Below are positions 12,731 to 24,670 of a stretch of 64,000 nt of DNA, in pieces; the stretch's first letter is position 1; each line of letters opens with the position of its first letter. Origin of the DNA: Tribonema minus (Eukaryota > Sar > Xanthophyceae > Tribonematales > Tribonemataceae). The notes under the pieces were generated by a model. That model made no database searches. It saw only the letters and a program-made list of their open reading frames with translations, and was not told where the DNA came from. The stretch is taken from the NCBI GenBank assembly GCA_017506865.1, contig JAFCMP010000501.1, positions 682,001 through 746,000 on the forward strand. The letters are read 5' to 3'. The translations under genes were made by a program, and so were the position numbers.

Positions 12731-12912
12731 TGACGTTGGCGCCGCCAAGCACAAGCGCGCACAGCAGAGGACCAAGACCAAGCGGCAGTCAAAGCAGCAG
12801 CAGCAGCACAACGGTTTTTTTTTAAAAACCGTTGTGCTGCTGCTGCTGCTTTGACTGCCGCTTGGTCTTGGTCCTCTGCTGTGCGCGCTTGTGCTTGGCG
12901 GCGCCAACGTCA
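12731..12912. repeat. Perfect inverted repeat, 89-bp arms with 4-nt loop
   Basis: Bases 12731-12819 are the exact reverse complement of 12824-12912, with TTTT at 12820-12823 between them. Flanking bases 12730 and 12913 do not pair, so the ends are sharp. A transcript from either strand would fold into an 89-bp stem. Read towards the loop, each arm has one G/C-ending frame coding a very basic peptide (GAAKHKRAQQRTKTKRQSK), so the arm may derive from an exon. Possible explanations are a fold-back duplication, a hairpin RNA precursor or an assembly/library artefact. Confidence 0.9.
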
Positions 12913-13389
12913 GCGGCATCTGACGGGGGCAATTTCAAACAGCAAAAACAACTGACCGAGTGGACTAACTCACTGAGTAGACTAAAGTTGACATGCATCC
13001 CTAAGGCCTTGGAACAGCATCGTCATGTCCACAGCAAAAGCAACGGTTATTAAGACAGGGGGAGGGCAACCATTGCAAAGCACATACACACACATGTGCT
13101 CCATGCTTAAGAGCAAATGCATTTACACATGTTGCTGTCATGAATATCACCGCAACACATATGGCGCGGTACGCAGACGCGACATATCCAGGTCAGAACC
13201 TATCGATAGTGCCTGTAAATAAAGCTGAGTGTGGAGGGCAGCGACGCGCATGCGCGTGCGCGCAGGCTCTGGTGAATGCTGAATACATGCATGTACAGAG
13301 TGGCGCCGGCGCCGGCGACAGGGGAGGGGTGAAAGCCATGTGTCTACACAATGTAGAACCTCAAAGACCATGTATGTGAGTGTAGCCGC
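12913..13389. other. Spacer between hairpin and Cys-rich gene
   Basis: No supported gene. The stretch is A/T-richer and probably includes the 3' UTR of the minus-strand gene that ends at 13390. Confidence 0.4.
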
Positions 13390-14451
13390 TCAGAATCGGC
13401 ACTCGGGCCCCTCGCAGCCGTAGCCTGCCGGCTGCGGTCCCTGGTGGCCGGCGGGGTCGGGGGCGTTGCCAGGGTTATGCCCGGGGTGAGCAGCGTGCCA
13501 TGCGGTTGCTGCAGCGTCGCCGAGGGGGGGAGGCGGCACGAACGTGCCAGGGTGCATGTCATACACGTAACTACACATGCACGCATAGGAGCAGAAACGG
13601 AGCCACGGCCGGACTTCCATGTGGTGAACCTTACATCTATACAGGTGCCCGAACGCAGCACGCTGCTGCTCTGTGGCGTTCTTGCCAGTTCCCAAAATGT
13701 CGACGCGGCACTCTTGATTTTCGCACGTTGTTCGAGGGTACTGCTTCTGTACATAAGTGGTGCTCCTGCACGGCGGAGGCGTTGAAGGGGTGGACGACAT
13801 GTCATTGAGTTTTGTGAGCTGACAGGGCGACAATGGCGAAGAGCAGTCTGTCAAGCGCACAGCTCTCATCACAGAGATGACCACCACAGTAGCACTACAG
13901 AAACTGGAGCAAGAAGGGCAACGCAATCTCAAAAGGGGGGCAGCAAAACAATTCATTGACAATGAAACCACAGCACAACTGAAAAGCGCGACCAGACATG
14001 GTGTGAAAAGCTGCAAGACGAAAGAAACGACGCAGCGGGTCCTGTCGACAGACAAAACACTCATTCAGCATGGCGACTCCTGCCCACTTGCAGCAAAAAC
14101 TTGGCAGAGGCGGCGCCGTTGACGAATGGTGCCTGATACCGAAACTCATCGTGATGTCGTGCATGCACAAGCTGTTTGCTTTTGAGCGAGAAGAGCAGCT
14201 GATGTGCGATCTGCGGTGGTAGCCTCGTCGACTCAGAACGCGCGCTCGACGGTCAACAAGACACCAGACGCGCGATCTCCACTCACCCTGAGCGTCAGGA
14301 CGCCGTTGTGGACGTAGTAGTGGTGCTGCGGGTGGTGCTGCTGGGCCATGATCAGATCGTGGGGTGTGAAGGGCGGAGACTCTTTGATTTCGTGGACGAG
14401 GATGGGAGTGAGCAGGCCTGTGCAGCACGAGAGCGACAGATGATGACACGC
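13390..14451 (-). CDS. Cys-rich protein with a CxxxxC...FCSxxC pattern (5' end undetermined)
   Basis: Two minus-strand exons, 14451-14278 and 13820-13390, join in phase 0 (TLR|LTKLNDMSS). Together they encode about 200 residues ending at the stop at 13390. The first exon is His/Gln-rich (AQQHHPQHHYYVHNG). The second carries a cysteine cluster, CENQECRVDIL then LYRCKVHHMEVRP and WLRFCSYACMCSYVYDMHPG, followed by a Pro/Ala/His tail and a terminal CEGPECRF. The pattern suggests a metal-binding, FCS-type finger, but I cannot place it in a named family. The upstream exon must end in phase 1; I could not find one with an ATG between 14452 and 14922. If the ATG at 13800 is the start instead, the product is 136 aa. 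Confidence 0.5.
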
Positions 14452-14922
14452 CGTTCTGACTGCTGACACGCCCGCTGCCTTCAACCTTCAACTTCAACCT
14501 AAGGCTCTCATGTGCAACGCTTTTTTTCAGGCACCACCAGCTGCGAGCGGAGACGCTCTGTCATGCACAGACGATCGTCAGCCGAGGTGCTGCTGCTACG
14601 GCGGTCTCCGCGGTTGCACGCCGCCCTCTCTACTTCAAAGTCAGGTCAAGACCAATCAAGGCGAGCCACATTGAGAAACGACATTGCATCTTGTCACAGA
14701 TTCTTGTGCATTATGGCAATTGCTCTTTCTTGCACGTGTGCTGCAGGGTGCCGGCATCGTGAGTGCACCTGCTGCTGCTACTGGTGGCACAACAACAGGA
14801 AGCACCACAGACAGACCCGTGGATGGCAACCTTGGTGCCCATCAAACCAACGGGCCACATAATGGTGGCAAGGAGAGCCTACTCTCACCTACATGCGTGC
14901 ACGCCGCCATAAATTTGCATCG

Positions 14923-17900
14923 CTACACATTGCTTTCAACGGGCACGATAGCAGCGCCACCGATGGCGTTGCCAAGCCGCAGCTGACGTGCCGTCTGTTG
15001 CCGTTCTCTACGTGATGCGCCTCCTGATGACTCCTCAGGCTGCTGTTGCTGCAAATGCTGTTGCTGCTGATGCTGCTGCTCATCATCACCATCATCAACA
15101 TGCTGATGACCCGCCGGTTGCCCCTGCTCCTCCTCTATGGCATCGAAGCACGGCGGCACGGCGCCATTGGGATAGACTTTTTGCCGGAAGCTCTTGCGCG
15201 TTCTGAGCTTGTGCAGGGTCCTCTTTACCTGCGACTTTAGCGTAGGCACGACCCTTATGGGAGCATCCTCATCGGACCCCCCCTCTCCCCCCTGATCCCC
15301 TTGTGTCACGGCGTAAGCTTCCGCGCCACCGCCACCGCCGCTGCTGCCAGCGTGCCCCAAGTGTGAGGACTTGACAAAGTCAGCGGCAGCGCCCCCGAGA
15401 CTGCCAAACTGCATTACGTCTCCCCAGTGCCGCCGTGACGCCACGTCATCAGCTGATGACGCGGCGCCGGTGTCGTTTTGGCGCACAGTCGTACCTTCCC
15501 CTGCTTCGCGCCTGGACTTGGCACCTGCCAAGTGGTCACGATCGCGGAGGGTTCAAACATTTAGAATTGTGGGGGGTAGCGCATTCGATGGCATGTTGCT
15601 GTGATGCTGGCTAAGTATTCAAGGAAAAAGAAGACCCGTTTTGCAATTGACACGAGGAAGGGAAAGAACAATGCCGAGTTTGACATCATATACCTAACCT
15701 ACCCCTAGGGCTATAATACCCCGTCACGTAACCCCCCTCACCTGCGGCGGCACGCGACTTGAGCCTCATCATGAACTCCAGGAACTCCGCAAAGTCGACC
15801 TCGCCGCTGCCGTTGCGGTCAACAGTGCCCAGCAGCGCGTTCAAATCGGCCTGCGTGGGCCGCTGACCAATGAGATCCAGCCCCACGTAGAGCTCTTCGG
15901 TGCCCACGGTGCCGCTGCCGTCGAGGTCTAGGTAGTTGAAGATGCGGCGGTAGGCGCGCAGCGTGGTGTCGTCAATGTTGTAGCTCACGCGCACGCTGAT
16001 GACGTTACGTTCCACCTGTTGGTACATGTATGTGCAAGGGGGGTAGCGTGTGCGAGGCAGAGAGTGAGTGAGTGAGTGAGTGAGTCTCGTGTTGCCGTGT
16101 GACACTTCTGGCCAGGCCTAGCAAGAACAACTGGAGAAGTTGACTTGCAGATTGAGGCAGGGTGTAATTCATGTGCATGCTGGTGGTGTTTCGGTTCCAG
16201 CTCAAGTCAATCACACATGACAGTGCTCAATATACTGGCGTGTCATCACTGAATATGTCCAATCAACTTGAACACAAGTGTGCATATTGCCATGGCGATT
16301 ACATGGCATGCTGGTGTGGTGCTTACACCCTCTAGACTCTGGCATGAGCTTGCTAGCAACCAACAGCGCTCTATTATCTATTGTAGCCCATACGTCAGTG
16401 CTCATTCCACACACACATGACCATACCTATCAAAGTATCACACCATTAACCATACTCACTGTGACATGCGTCTGTGCTCTGACAAAAGCAGGTCTCTACA
16501 CATTCAAACCAATATCAACATGCACTGTTATGCAAGCACAAGCAGTTTCAGTACATAAAACTGTGGCACACGCACCTGACGCTTCGTCGCCAGATCCTGC
16601 GACGCCTCCTCCAAACTGGTGGTGACGACACCAATAAAGAGCGTCAGCAGCACCAGCGCGCCGATGATGATGAACACCAGGAAGTACGCGATGCTCGATA
16701 GGTAGTGCGCCTGGGGGGCAGTGCACAGCTGCGGCCGCTGGTCATAACCGTATACGTCGCAGCCGAGCATGTTTGTGTACATGACATCGCTCCAGGAGTC
16801 GAGCGTGGCGCAGCGGAATAAAGTCATCATGGCGACGTGGAGGTAGCCAAAGTTGAAGGGGTCGTTGTCGGAGAAGACGAGCATGCCAATAATGGCAAAG
16901 AAGTAGAAGAACATGATGAGGATGAGCGTGACGTAGCCAATGCTGCTCATGGACATTACCACAGACTCCACGATGACCTGCGCGATCAGCAAACAGATAG
17001 GGCAATGCACAGTGTGTGAGATTCTGGCGGTCCAAGAGTGAACAGATTAATTACAATGCAGATGACATTGCGGTGACGGAACGAGTAGGGTGGGGCATCA
17101 CGATACAACATATTGCTGGGTTGTCAAGTGGCACAACAGGGGCGTAGGACCTGCAGCATTGCGTGCATGACCACCAATGTATGCAGTACATTGCATGCTG
17201 ACAAGCAGCGGCAGCTGCGGTAGATGAAAGCCAGCAGATTCCATGGCAATTCCAAGGTGTGTGGCATGCTTAGTGGCATGGTACATGTATGTACAACGGT
17301 TGGGTAGGTGTGAATGGTATGCCACCGCATGCTCATGGGTGCCCGCAGAAGGCGATAGCATGACACAACAATAGTTGATGCAGTTGACGATTGCGCTGCA
17401 GCAGTCAGAGAACCCTTGTACACCGCCTTTCCTCATGAACGCAAATTGAGCCTTGTTCGAACCAGTCTGGGAGAGGTGTCCAGGGTCATAATGGTCATTT
17501 TGATCTTGAAAGGATACTCCACGACTGCTACGCACGCTGCTCTGGAGTCCTGCTTGAAAGTGCTTCAGTGCTGTTGCTGATGCTGTACTTCAAGTTACCA
17601 CGAGCGCACCTGCAGCTGTGGGAACTTCCGCAGTATCTTCAACAGGCGCAGCAGCCGCAGCAGCTGCAGCGACACAAAGAGGTCGGAAGTGCCGCGCGCA
17701 TACGATCCAAATGCCGTCAGCGCATCAAAGCAGTTGGCCACTGACTTGAAGTACGTCCACGGCTGCAGCTCCTCAGCGCACACGCGCACCAGCACCTGCA
17801 GTTGAAGTTGACAAGAGAGAGCAGTGATCAACAAGGTGTGAATGAGCTCACATGCTATGTAATGTTGTCCTGGGCACAGGTTGCCTGGGCCGCTGAAAGC

Positions 17901-20900
17901 AGCAACGGTGCAAGGCTACAAAGAGGCCGTGGCATGTGTATAGATTCTGCGTGTCATACTTCAATACTGTATTTCAAGTGGGTACCAAGGGTACATGAAC
18001 AAGGCACCGTATCAGTACTTGACAAGCAGCATGCCTCATGTATGCATTAAGTGACAGCAATTTCGCACCTATCAGGAATATACACACAGAGTGTCAGTGT
18101 ACATGCGCGCAGGAATGTGGTCAAGTAATACATATTAACTCGCACGCATCTTGTTGAGAAAGTGCACAATGGCGCATGCTACAGTGAACATGGCCACGCC
18201 AGCACTCTTGCCATCGTGCCCCATGAGACGATCCTCGTACTTCTTTTAGAGTATGGTCAAACAGTTCATCATACCCTGCATTACTTCAACTCATAATCAT
18301 GCCCCGGACCGCATCATAAACATTTATGAAACGAATCAAAAGATCGTAGAGCTCCAAGTGACAAGGGATGGTTAGCCGCAAGTGCCTTCCACCAATAACC
18401 GTGGTCGCCGCTACTGCAGTCATCTGCCACGAGTCAAACAGTGCCACCATATCCACAGTAGTCAAAAAGACTTCCGTGTGCAAGCTTGTAGCGTTCGAGG
18501 CATGGGTGTACAGTATGGATACACAAACCGCCTACTTCTTAAGTATACCGCTACTGATGCAATCCTTAGCAACGTTAAGTTGAGTTTTGCCACCAGAGCG
18601 GCCACTACCAATGAATGCCGCCAGTGACTTACTGCACAGCAGATTGGTTACAGATTGTGTAGCATTCTTCAAGCACTTGAGCTCTGTACTTGCATACCAT
18701 TTCACCACTCAACACCATCTGCCACACAGATTCAGCATTGCAAGTCACTATGGCGGCGTGAAACGTTGTGTTGAGCACCATGTATGAACGTCTGCACGCT
18801 TGCGCAGCATACGACCTTCAATGTACATGAAAAACACACCTCCATTGTGAAGATGGCCTTGACAATGGTGTCGATGATGTGCACCACCATTGCGCCCTCC
18901 CCTAGCGCCAGACTGTATGTCTGCATGCCCACTATGGCGCCAGAGGCGAGCGTTGCTGCCATGACAAAGTTTTTGAAGTTGTCGTGCTCGTCCAACCGCG
19001 CGCACGCGCGTGATAACTTCAAGTACAGCCGCCGCCACCTGCAAGCCGTAGCGTACGTGGTCTAATACATGAGACAGTTTGTTGCTGAAAAACTGAGGGT
19101 CTTGTGTTTGAAAACTTCGTACGGTGCGCATAGCACCTGCTTCAATCAGTCTTGCCCTGCCACAAAATAAACTCTCAAGTTGAACTCATCTTGCATAAGG
19201 GTACATCGTCCACAGTAATGCTTTCATCCCATGGAGGCACCGCAAAATCTTGGCAGTCTTGCTAGACCCGCATCGAGCCTTATGCGATGCCTGCACCCAG
19301 TGCAGCCCGCCACCCCCATGACGACCCCAAAGTGAAGGTGAGGCAGTGTAAACGTCATGCTCCAAATTAAAACATGACCCATGATGATAGATAACTTCTG
19401 TTGGAGGCACTCATTCGAAATAGTAGCACGCCAGCATATGTGAACTGAACACATGCACACATGCACAACCACGCTAGCGTCAAGCAGCGCCGATCCTCAC
19501 AGCACGATAGAATAGCGCGATGACAACAACCTGAAGTTGAAGTTGAACTAATGGCCCCCCACCCACGCGTCTTCACAAACAGCAGCAACAGCCTCACACC
19601 CAGCCGAGGCACACAATGCAGCGGATGTCTCCACCTGCCACCCATGGCATGTACATAAACATACATACCCTACAGCGCCATACCTATACCTACCTTAGTG
19701 TGCCAAACATTAACATACATACCTGTAGAGGCTGCAGCACCCCTGCGCGCCACCGGCCAGCATGGCGCGCATGCCCTACAGTGCCATACCTATACCTACC
19801 TTAGTGTGCTGTACGTACATACATACCTGTAGAGGCAGCAGCACCCCTCCGCACCACCGGCCAGTATGGCGCGAATGCCCTACAGCGCCATACATACATA
19901 CATACCTGTAGAGGCTGCAGCACCCCTCCGCACCACCAGCCAGTATGGCGCGAATGCCGCCGCCGCTGGCGGACGCGCTTGCAGTACTGCTGGCGCTGGA
20001 GCGCCGCGCCGCTGCCTTGGCAGCTGCCGCCACATTGAGATCATCTCCGCTCCATGCCTACAATGGAACCGAATCAAAAGATCGTGAGCTCTAAGTGACA
20101 AGGCAGTGGTTAGCCGTAAAATTGAATGCCTTCCACACCAGTGACCGTGGTCGCCGCTGCTGCGGCAATTGGCCACGAGTCAAACAGTGCCACCATATCC
20201 AATACAATACGCAGTCAGACACCATGGTGACCAAGGTGTTTGGTCAGCTGACATGTGGTGCAGATGATGCAACACACTCAGTTTGATGGGAGATTGAGGG
20301 CCATGTTTGAAGAGCGGGCATTGCCTGTGCATGCCCGCTGAGCATGGCGGCTGCACCACAGCAGTGCTTATTTGCAATATTAGTGCTCCTGTCTGAGCTA
20401 GGTACATTTTCATGTTGCAAGCTCAAGTGATGAGGTCTCCGCTGGCCACGTGTCGCAATTTATGTACTGTTGGTGACGATGGTAATCACTATTGCCATCC
20501 ATGGCTACGGTGCCCTCAAGTCGATGCTCATTCTGCGATACGATGAGGTTTGTGGTGCTGAGTAGCAGGTGAATTTTCAACACATTGTGGTGAAATGCAC
20601 TACTTTCAAGTACGTGCGTGTGACACACGGCGATAGCCGACTGCATTGCAGGCCTTCATTCATGCTAGTCACCAGTCAGCGCCCTCATCACAATGTGCCA
20701 GAAAAATGTGTACTTGGCTCTTGACTTCAAATGGACTTCAAAAACGTACCATGCAGAGGATGGGGGAAGGGAGCTAGGTCGTGGTTCAGCACTGGCTCTA
20801 AGCTCTAATGCCAGGCTTTGATGTAATACTGCACTCCCTCGGTATATTCAGTGCTTTCACGGGGTGGTGACAGACATGTGCAATCTGGGCACGCGCAGAG

Positions 20901-23308
20901 CACTGACGTCGCATATGCATTTTTTCATGATATCATTGCTCTAGCCTGCGTCGGCAGCATATGCTACACCATGTACCTCAACGCCTTTCGAAATCAGGTA
21001 CTGCAAAGTATCACGGAATGAACGATTGTGCCTTGCTTGCCAGGTGCCTACATGACATTGCAGACCATCTGTGCTACCTGATTTTTGCAGATGGGTCCGT
21101 GATGAGTCACTCATGAGTGTGCCTACACACACTCAACGTCGCGGAGGCGTGCTGATGGCAAATGCTAATGGCAATGCAATGGAGAAGCTGAGCTAGAAGG
21201 TCTGATTGCAGATATGGCCCGAAACACCTTGTAACAAATACTCATGCCAGCCATAACACATGCCGCTTCTGCCCTGTCCAAGTGTTCACTCTTTGATAAC
21301 TGTGAGGTGAGATGACTACCACATGTACATGGACCACATACATACAACATATCTGTACTTCCTGGCATAATGGCACACTCCCAAAGACCGTGATCGGCGC
21401 CGAATAGCACTTCTTGTTGGTCGCACACTCGCGCACAGTGCACTGCAGTACAGTCACCAACCGTGCCGAGCAAAATTTGCCTATGTGACGGCACACCAAA
21501 CATGGTCAGTCGTACAAGCATAGCTGCACTGTTGGCATGGTTATTCCTCGACTTGTCAGCCCCAGATCAAACCGTACATGATTCTACTGTCACTCCCTCA
21601 CTCACGCAACCAGCGCTGCACAGGCTACTACGTGAGCATCAGCACACGTGGAGCATACCCAACATGGTTGGCACGTCACCTGTTGCAGCAGCTGGCGCAC
21701 GTGGCGCTGCTCCCTCGTGAGCGCCACCACCGGCAGCATCTTGGCCGCCACGCGCTGCGCCCTCACGTTGCTCAGCACCACGTTCCCTATCGCCAGCAGC
21801 CCATCCGCCTGCGCCTCCTGCAGCAGCCTCAGACGCTCCGCTGCCTCCGCCTCCTTGCGTGCGGCGAGCGCTGCTGCCTCGCGCTGCGCCCTCTCCAGGC
21901 GCTTCTCGCGCAGGCTCTCCTCCGCCTCCGCCTTCATGCGTGCCATGCTCTCCGACATGGACATGGTGACGGCGCCGACAAACAGGCTGAGCATCACCAG
22001 CGCGCACACGGCGATGAAGACCACCCAGTACGCGCTCGCCAGCAGCGGGCGTGCGCGCGGCGCCCCGCACAGGAACAGCGCCGCCGGCTTGCCCTCCGCC
22101 GCCAGGGCATCAGCGCTCAGCGAGAACAGGTCGCCGTCGCCCGCAAAGGCATCGCAGCCGTAGATGCCCACGTACATGGTCTCACTCCAGCCGTCTAGCG
22201 TGGCGGACTTGAAGAGGGTGACGAGGGCCGTGGGGAGGTCGCGGAAGGCCCAGGGGTCGTTGCCGCGGAAGGTGCAGACGCCGACGACGGCAAAGAGGTA
22301 GAAGACCAGGAACAGCAGCGCGACAATGTTCGCGATGCTGGTGATGCCGCCCACGAGGCCCATGAGGATCATGTGCAGGAGGGGGAGCTTGTGCGTGAGC
22401 TTGGCCATGCGCACGAGGCGAAGGACGCGCAGCGAGGACGACTGAGCCGTGCTCACGGGGGCCACGCACGCCAGCACCAGGATCATGTCGAAGGCGTTCC
22501 ACCACTTCTCCTTGCCCATGAAGTAGGCGTAGGGGCGGCCGGCGAGGGCAATGATTTTGACGGCTATTTCCGTGGCGAACATGAGGTACAGCAGCAGGTC
22601 CGCCACCTGGTTGAGCATCGTTGAAGTGCAAAAGGTAACGAGTGACGCTCTGTGGGTCAGCAGTGCTCAAAGCGCTCATGAAGGAGTGATTGCATTATTG
22701 TTGATGCGCGCACGCACTGAAGGTGCCATCATGCAGTGGCAGTGCATCGCAGTCGCTATGGAAGGCAAGTTGTTGCATGCCACAGCCTGCATCACTGCCA
22801 TTATGTAGCCACAGCATGCTCCAGGTGAACAGATGTGATTTCTTATTACCATGCCAAAGAGACACATACAACAAGCACACCCTGCCGCTTCTTGGGGCCT
22901 TCATAAATACAGGTTCATGAGTACGCCGTGTTATCGGTTGTGCCATGCAGACAACACGCTTGTTCCTCAAGCATGGAGCAATGCTGCACTTGTGCCGTGC
23001 ACTGTGTATGTAAGCACACTCTGCTCACAGGCTGCGCGTTTCCTCCAACTCACCTCCACCAGGCTCTGCATGTGATCGCTGGTGTACGTCTGTGCCCCCA
23101 CCAGTGCGCCTGCCAGCAGTATAGAAAGCGCCACCAGCCCCTCAAATGTTCTGCTGACTAATAGAGCCTGACACTTCACCCCCAGTGCCAAGTATTTGGC
23201 TTTGACGAGTTGTCTGCCGCTGAGCTGTGGGGTTTTGACTGGCCGAGCTGGTGTATCCGATTCCTCGGGCTGGTCGTCCTCCTGGTCTTGTTCTGCTGCT
23301 GTTGCCAT
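14923..23308 (-). CDS. Two-repeat voltage-gated cation channel, CatSper/EukCat-like filters, C-terminal EF hands
   Basis: Eight exons: 23308-23054, 22606-21680, 20057-19906, 19038-18840, 17795-17610, 16977-16576, 16015-15742 and 15524-14923. They close exactly to 998 aa. Repeat I: S1 about aa 55-80, S2-S3 in exon 2, S4 SLRVLRLVRMAK (aa 144-155), pore FKSATLDGWSETMY (TLDGW 221-225), S6 then a long charged coiled-coil linker. Repeat II: S1 in exon 4, S4 LQLLRLLRLLKILRK, pore FRCATLDSWSDVMY (TLDSW 631-635), S6 TLFIGVVTTS. The C-terminus has two canonical EF-hand loops (aa 737-748 and 773-784) and a disordered His/Gln-rich tail. T-x-D-x-W filters are known from CatSper and EukCat channels; a dimer would give a four-Asp ring and probable calcium or sodium conduction. 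Two-pore channels share the two-repeat plan but have different filters. It presumably sits in the plasma or flagellar membrane. Confidence 0.9.
16064..16086. repeat. (GAGT)n microsatellite in channel intron
   Basis: About six GAGT units lie in the intron upstream of the EF-hand exon of the channel gene. Simple repeat with no inferred function. Confidence 0.8.
18327..18456 (+). repeat. Dispersed SINE-like repeat, copy 1
   Basis: This intronic stretch of the channel gene starts 'gaaacgaatcaaaagatcg' and ends 'gccaccatatcca'. It aligns over its whole length with 20066-20201, differing by scattered substitutions and short indels. A partial copy in reverse orientation is at 46053-46120 and a short piece at 60507-60532. 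No terminal inverted repeats or coding frame are visible, and I do not see clear tRNA A/B boxes. Confidence 0.75.
19666..19935 (-). repeat. Tandem copies of an exon end plus splice donor in the channel gene
   Basis: The minus-strand exon 20057-19906 ends with its donor at 'CTCTACAG|GTATGTATG'. The last 45 or so exon bases and the donor are repeated twice further into the intron (about 19815-19885 and 19712-19790). A partial copy of the spacer lies at 19666-19704. Copies are about 80-105 bp apart and 85-95 percent alike by eye. The repeats give three possible 5' splice sites in the same context. Confidence 0.8.
20066..20201 (+). repeat. Dispersed SINE-like repeat, copy 2
   Basis: Second full-length copy of the 18327-18456 element, same orientation, in a neighbouring intron of the same gene and immediately upstream (on the gene's strand) of exon 3. 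Its left end touches the splice acceptor of that exon. Confidence 0.75.
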
Positions 23309-24670
23309 TGGCGTGCCTGTCAGCTGGCCAGGTCAGTGCTTCCTTGTGGCATCCCCCACGCAGCAGCACGCAAGTGTTTCACCTCACGCCTAGGCGCAGG
23401 GTGCGAAGTCCTTTTGCTGTTCTCGTGCTGCTCGCTCAGGAAGTCGCTCTAGAAGTTGACGACATGCACGTGCATGCACTTGCATACTGGGTGCTCAGTA
23501 GAGTGTATACCCTGGCGGGTCTGTGCGATGTCCAAGTTCGTGGCAACTGCCTGCTCCCGCAGCGTCAATCAAACGCGCTGGCAGCTGCTGCAGCAATTTT
23601 CTGCTGCGATGGCGCCAGCCACTCCGCAATGCAGTTTTCTGCCAGGCGTTACGCATATCTCAAGCAGGAACACCTCAAGCTGTGCTGAGGTACCAAGGCC
23701 AGAAGGTTCCGCGAGGTTCCCGGAGTTGAAGTTGAAGTGTCAATCGTGCTGTTGACCAGAACATTGCACACATCTCATCTCCTTTTGAATGCAGAGCTGC
23801 TGAACCCAAATTCAGGTTCGCTTCAGCCCCAGCATAGACCGTCATTTTTTCTAATCCAAGTCTGTGACCAAAACACGTTGAGGTCAAGATGCATCATGTA
23901 CGGCAAGAATGCAGCAGCACATGAAAGCATAAGCCCCAACACTGGGACAGGCATGCATCTTCCACACATTCTGGACAAGACAGGAATGCAGCGCTCAGCA
24001 CACAACTGAGCCATGATGCAGCAGAGCGAAAGAGAGAGAGGAGGCACAATGTGGATGCGGAGAAGACAAATAGTTTATTGCCTCGGCACAGTGCGGTGAT
24101 GAACCAAGGTGAGTGTTTGCCAATTGTGACAAGGGCAGTATAGACTGCCGTCATGTTGACGCCTTCCCAAGCACCTCACAGCTATCACAACGCACACACA
24201 CGACCGGGCGAGCTCATCTAACGGCGGTTGTAAGTGGCAATGGGGCGGGCACCGGTGTGCTAACAAACACCAGCGACCCCAGAGCTCTCTTGCTTAGAGT
24301 TGAGGGCGCATTTAAAACGACTACTGCTACTGCAAACTGTAAACATGTTCTATCGCAAACTCACTTCTCTCTCTTGCGCGCTGCTCTCAAGGACACTATC
24401 TACGGTGTCCCACACTTTGCACAAGTTCGTCGGGTGACATCCAGGTGTGGGGGGCTTTCCAAAAAAATCCTCCCCACCTGCCCCAAGTGGACCGTATGTA
24501 GTTCAGCTACGTGTGATCGGGCTGCCAAGCTTGGCCGCGCTCGATCACTGTGTAATGGCGGGGCAGCGGGCAGCCCCCATGCGCAGTGTAAGGGACCGCC
24601 GCTGCTGCCCCTCGCAACGATGTGTTGGAACGCACTCGAAGAAGATCTGATGGAGGAGCTGGTGTGGGGC
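23309..24670. other. Intergenic region upstream of the channel gene
   Basis: This holds the presumed 5' flank of the channel gene and the 3' flank of the zinc-finger-like gene. A (TTGAAG)n motif sits near 23724. A long plus-strand open frame (about 24113-24754) overlaps the antisense of the next gene and is not supported (see rejected list). Confidence 0.4.

Noticed and set aside
14684-14986. Plus-strand ATG frame of 100 codons
   Set aside because: Thr/Gly-rich, overlaps the antisense end of the channel's last exon, and lacks domain or splice support.
17448-17475. GTTCGAAC sequence resembling a tRNA T-loop
   Set aside because: No acceptor stem, D-arm or anticodon arm can be folded around it. 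I found no convincing tRNA or rRNA in the window.
18136-18245. Minus-strand 36-codon stretch containing DGKSAGVAM, faintly like the Lon protease active site
   Set aside because: Too short, ends in a stop, only moderate codon bias, and the channel exons join perfectly without it.
21578-22198. Long plus-strand open frame
   Set aside because: It is the antisense of the channel's large exon, which has clear pore and S4 motifs on minus; Arg/His/Leu-rich translation is typical of a GC-rich shadow.
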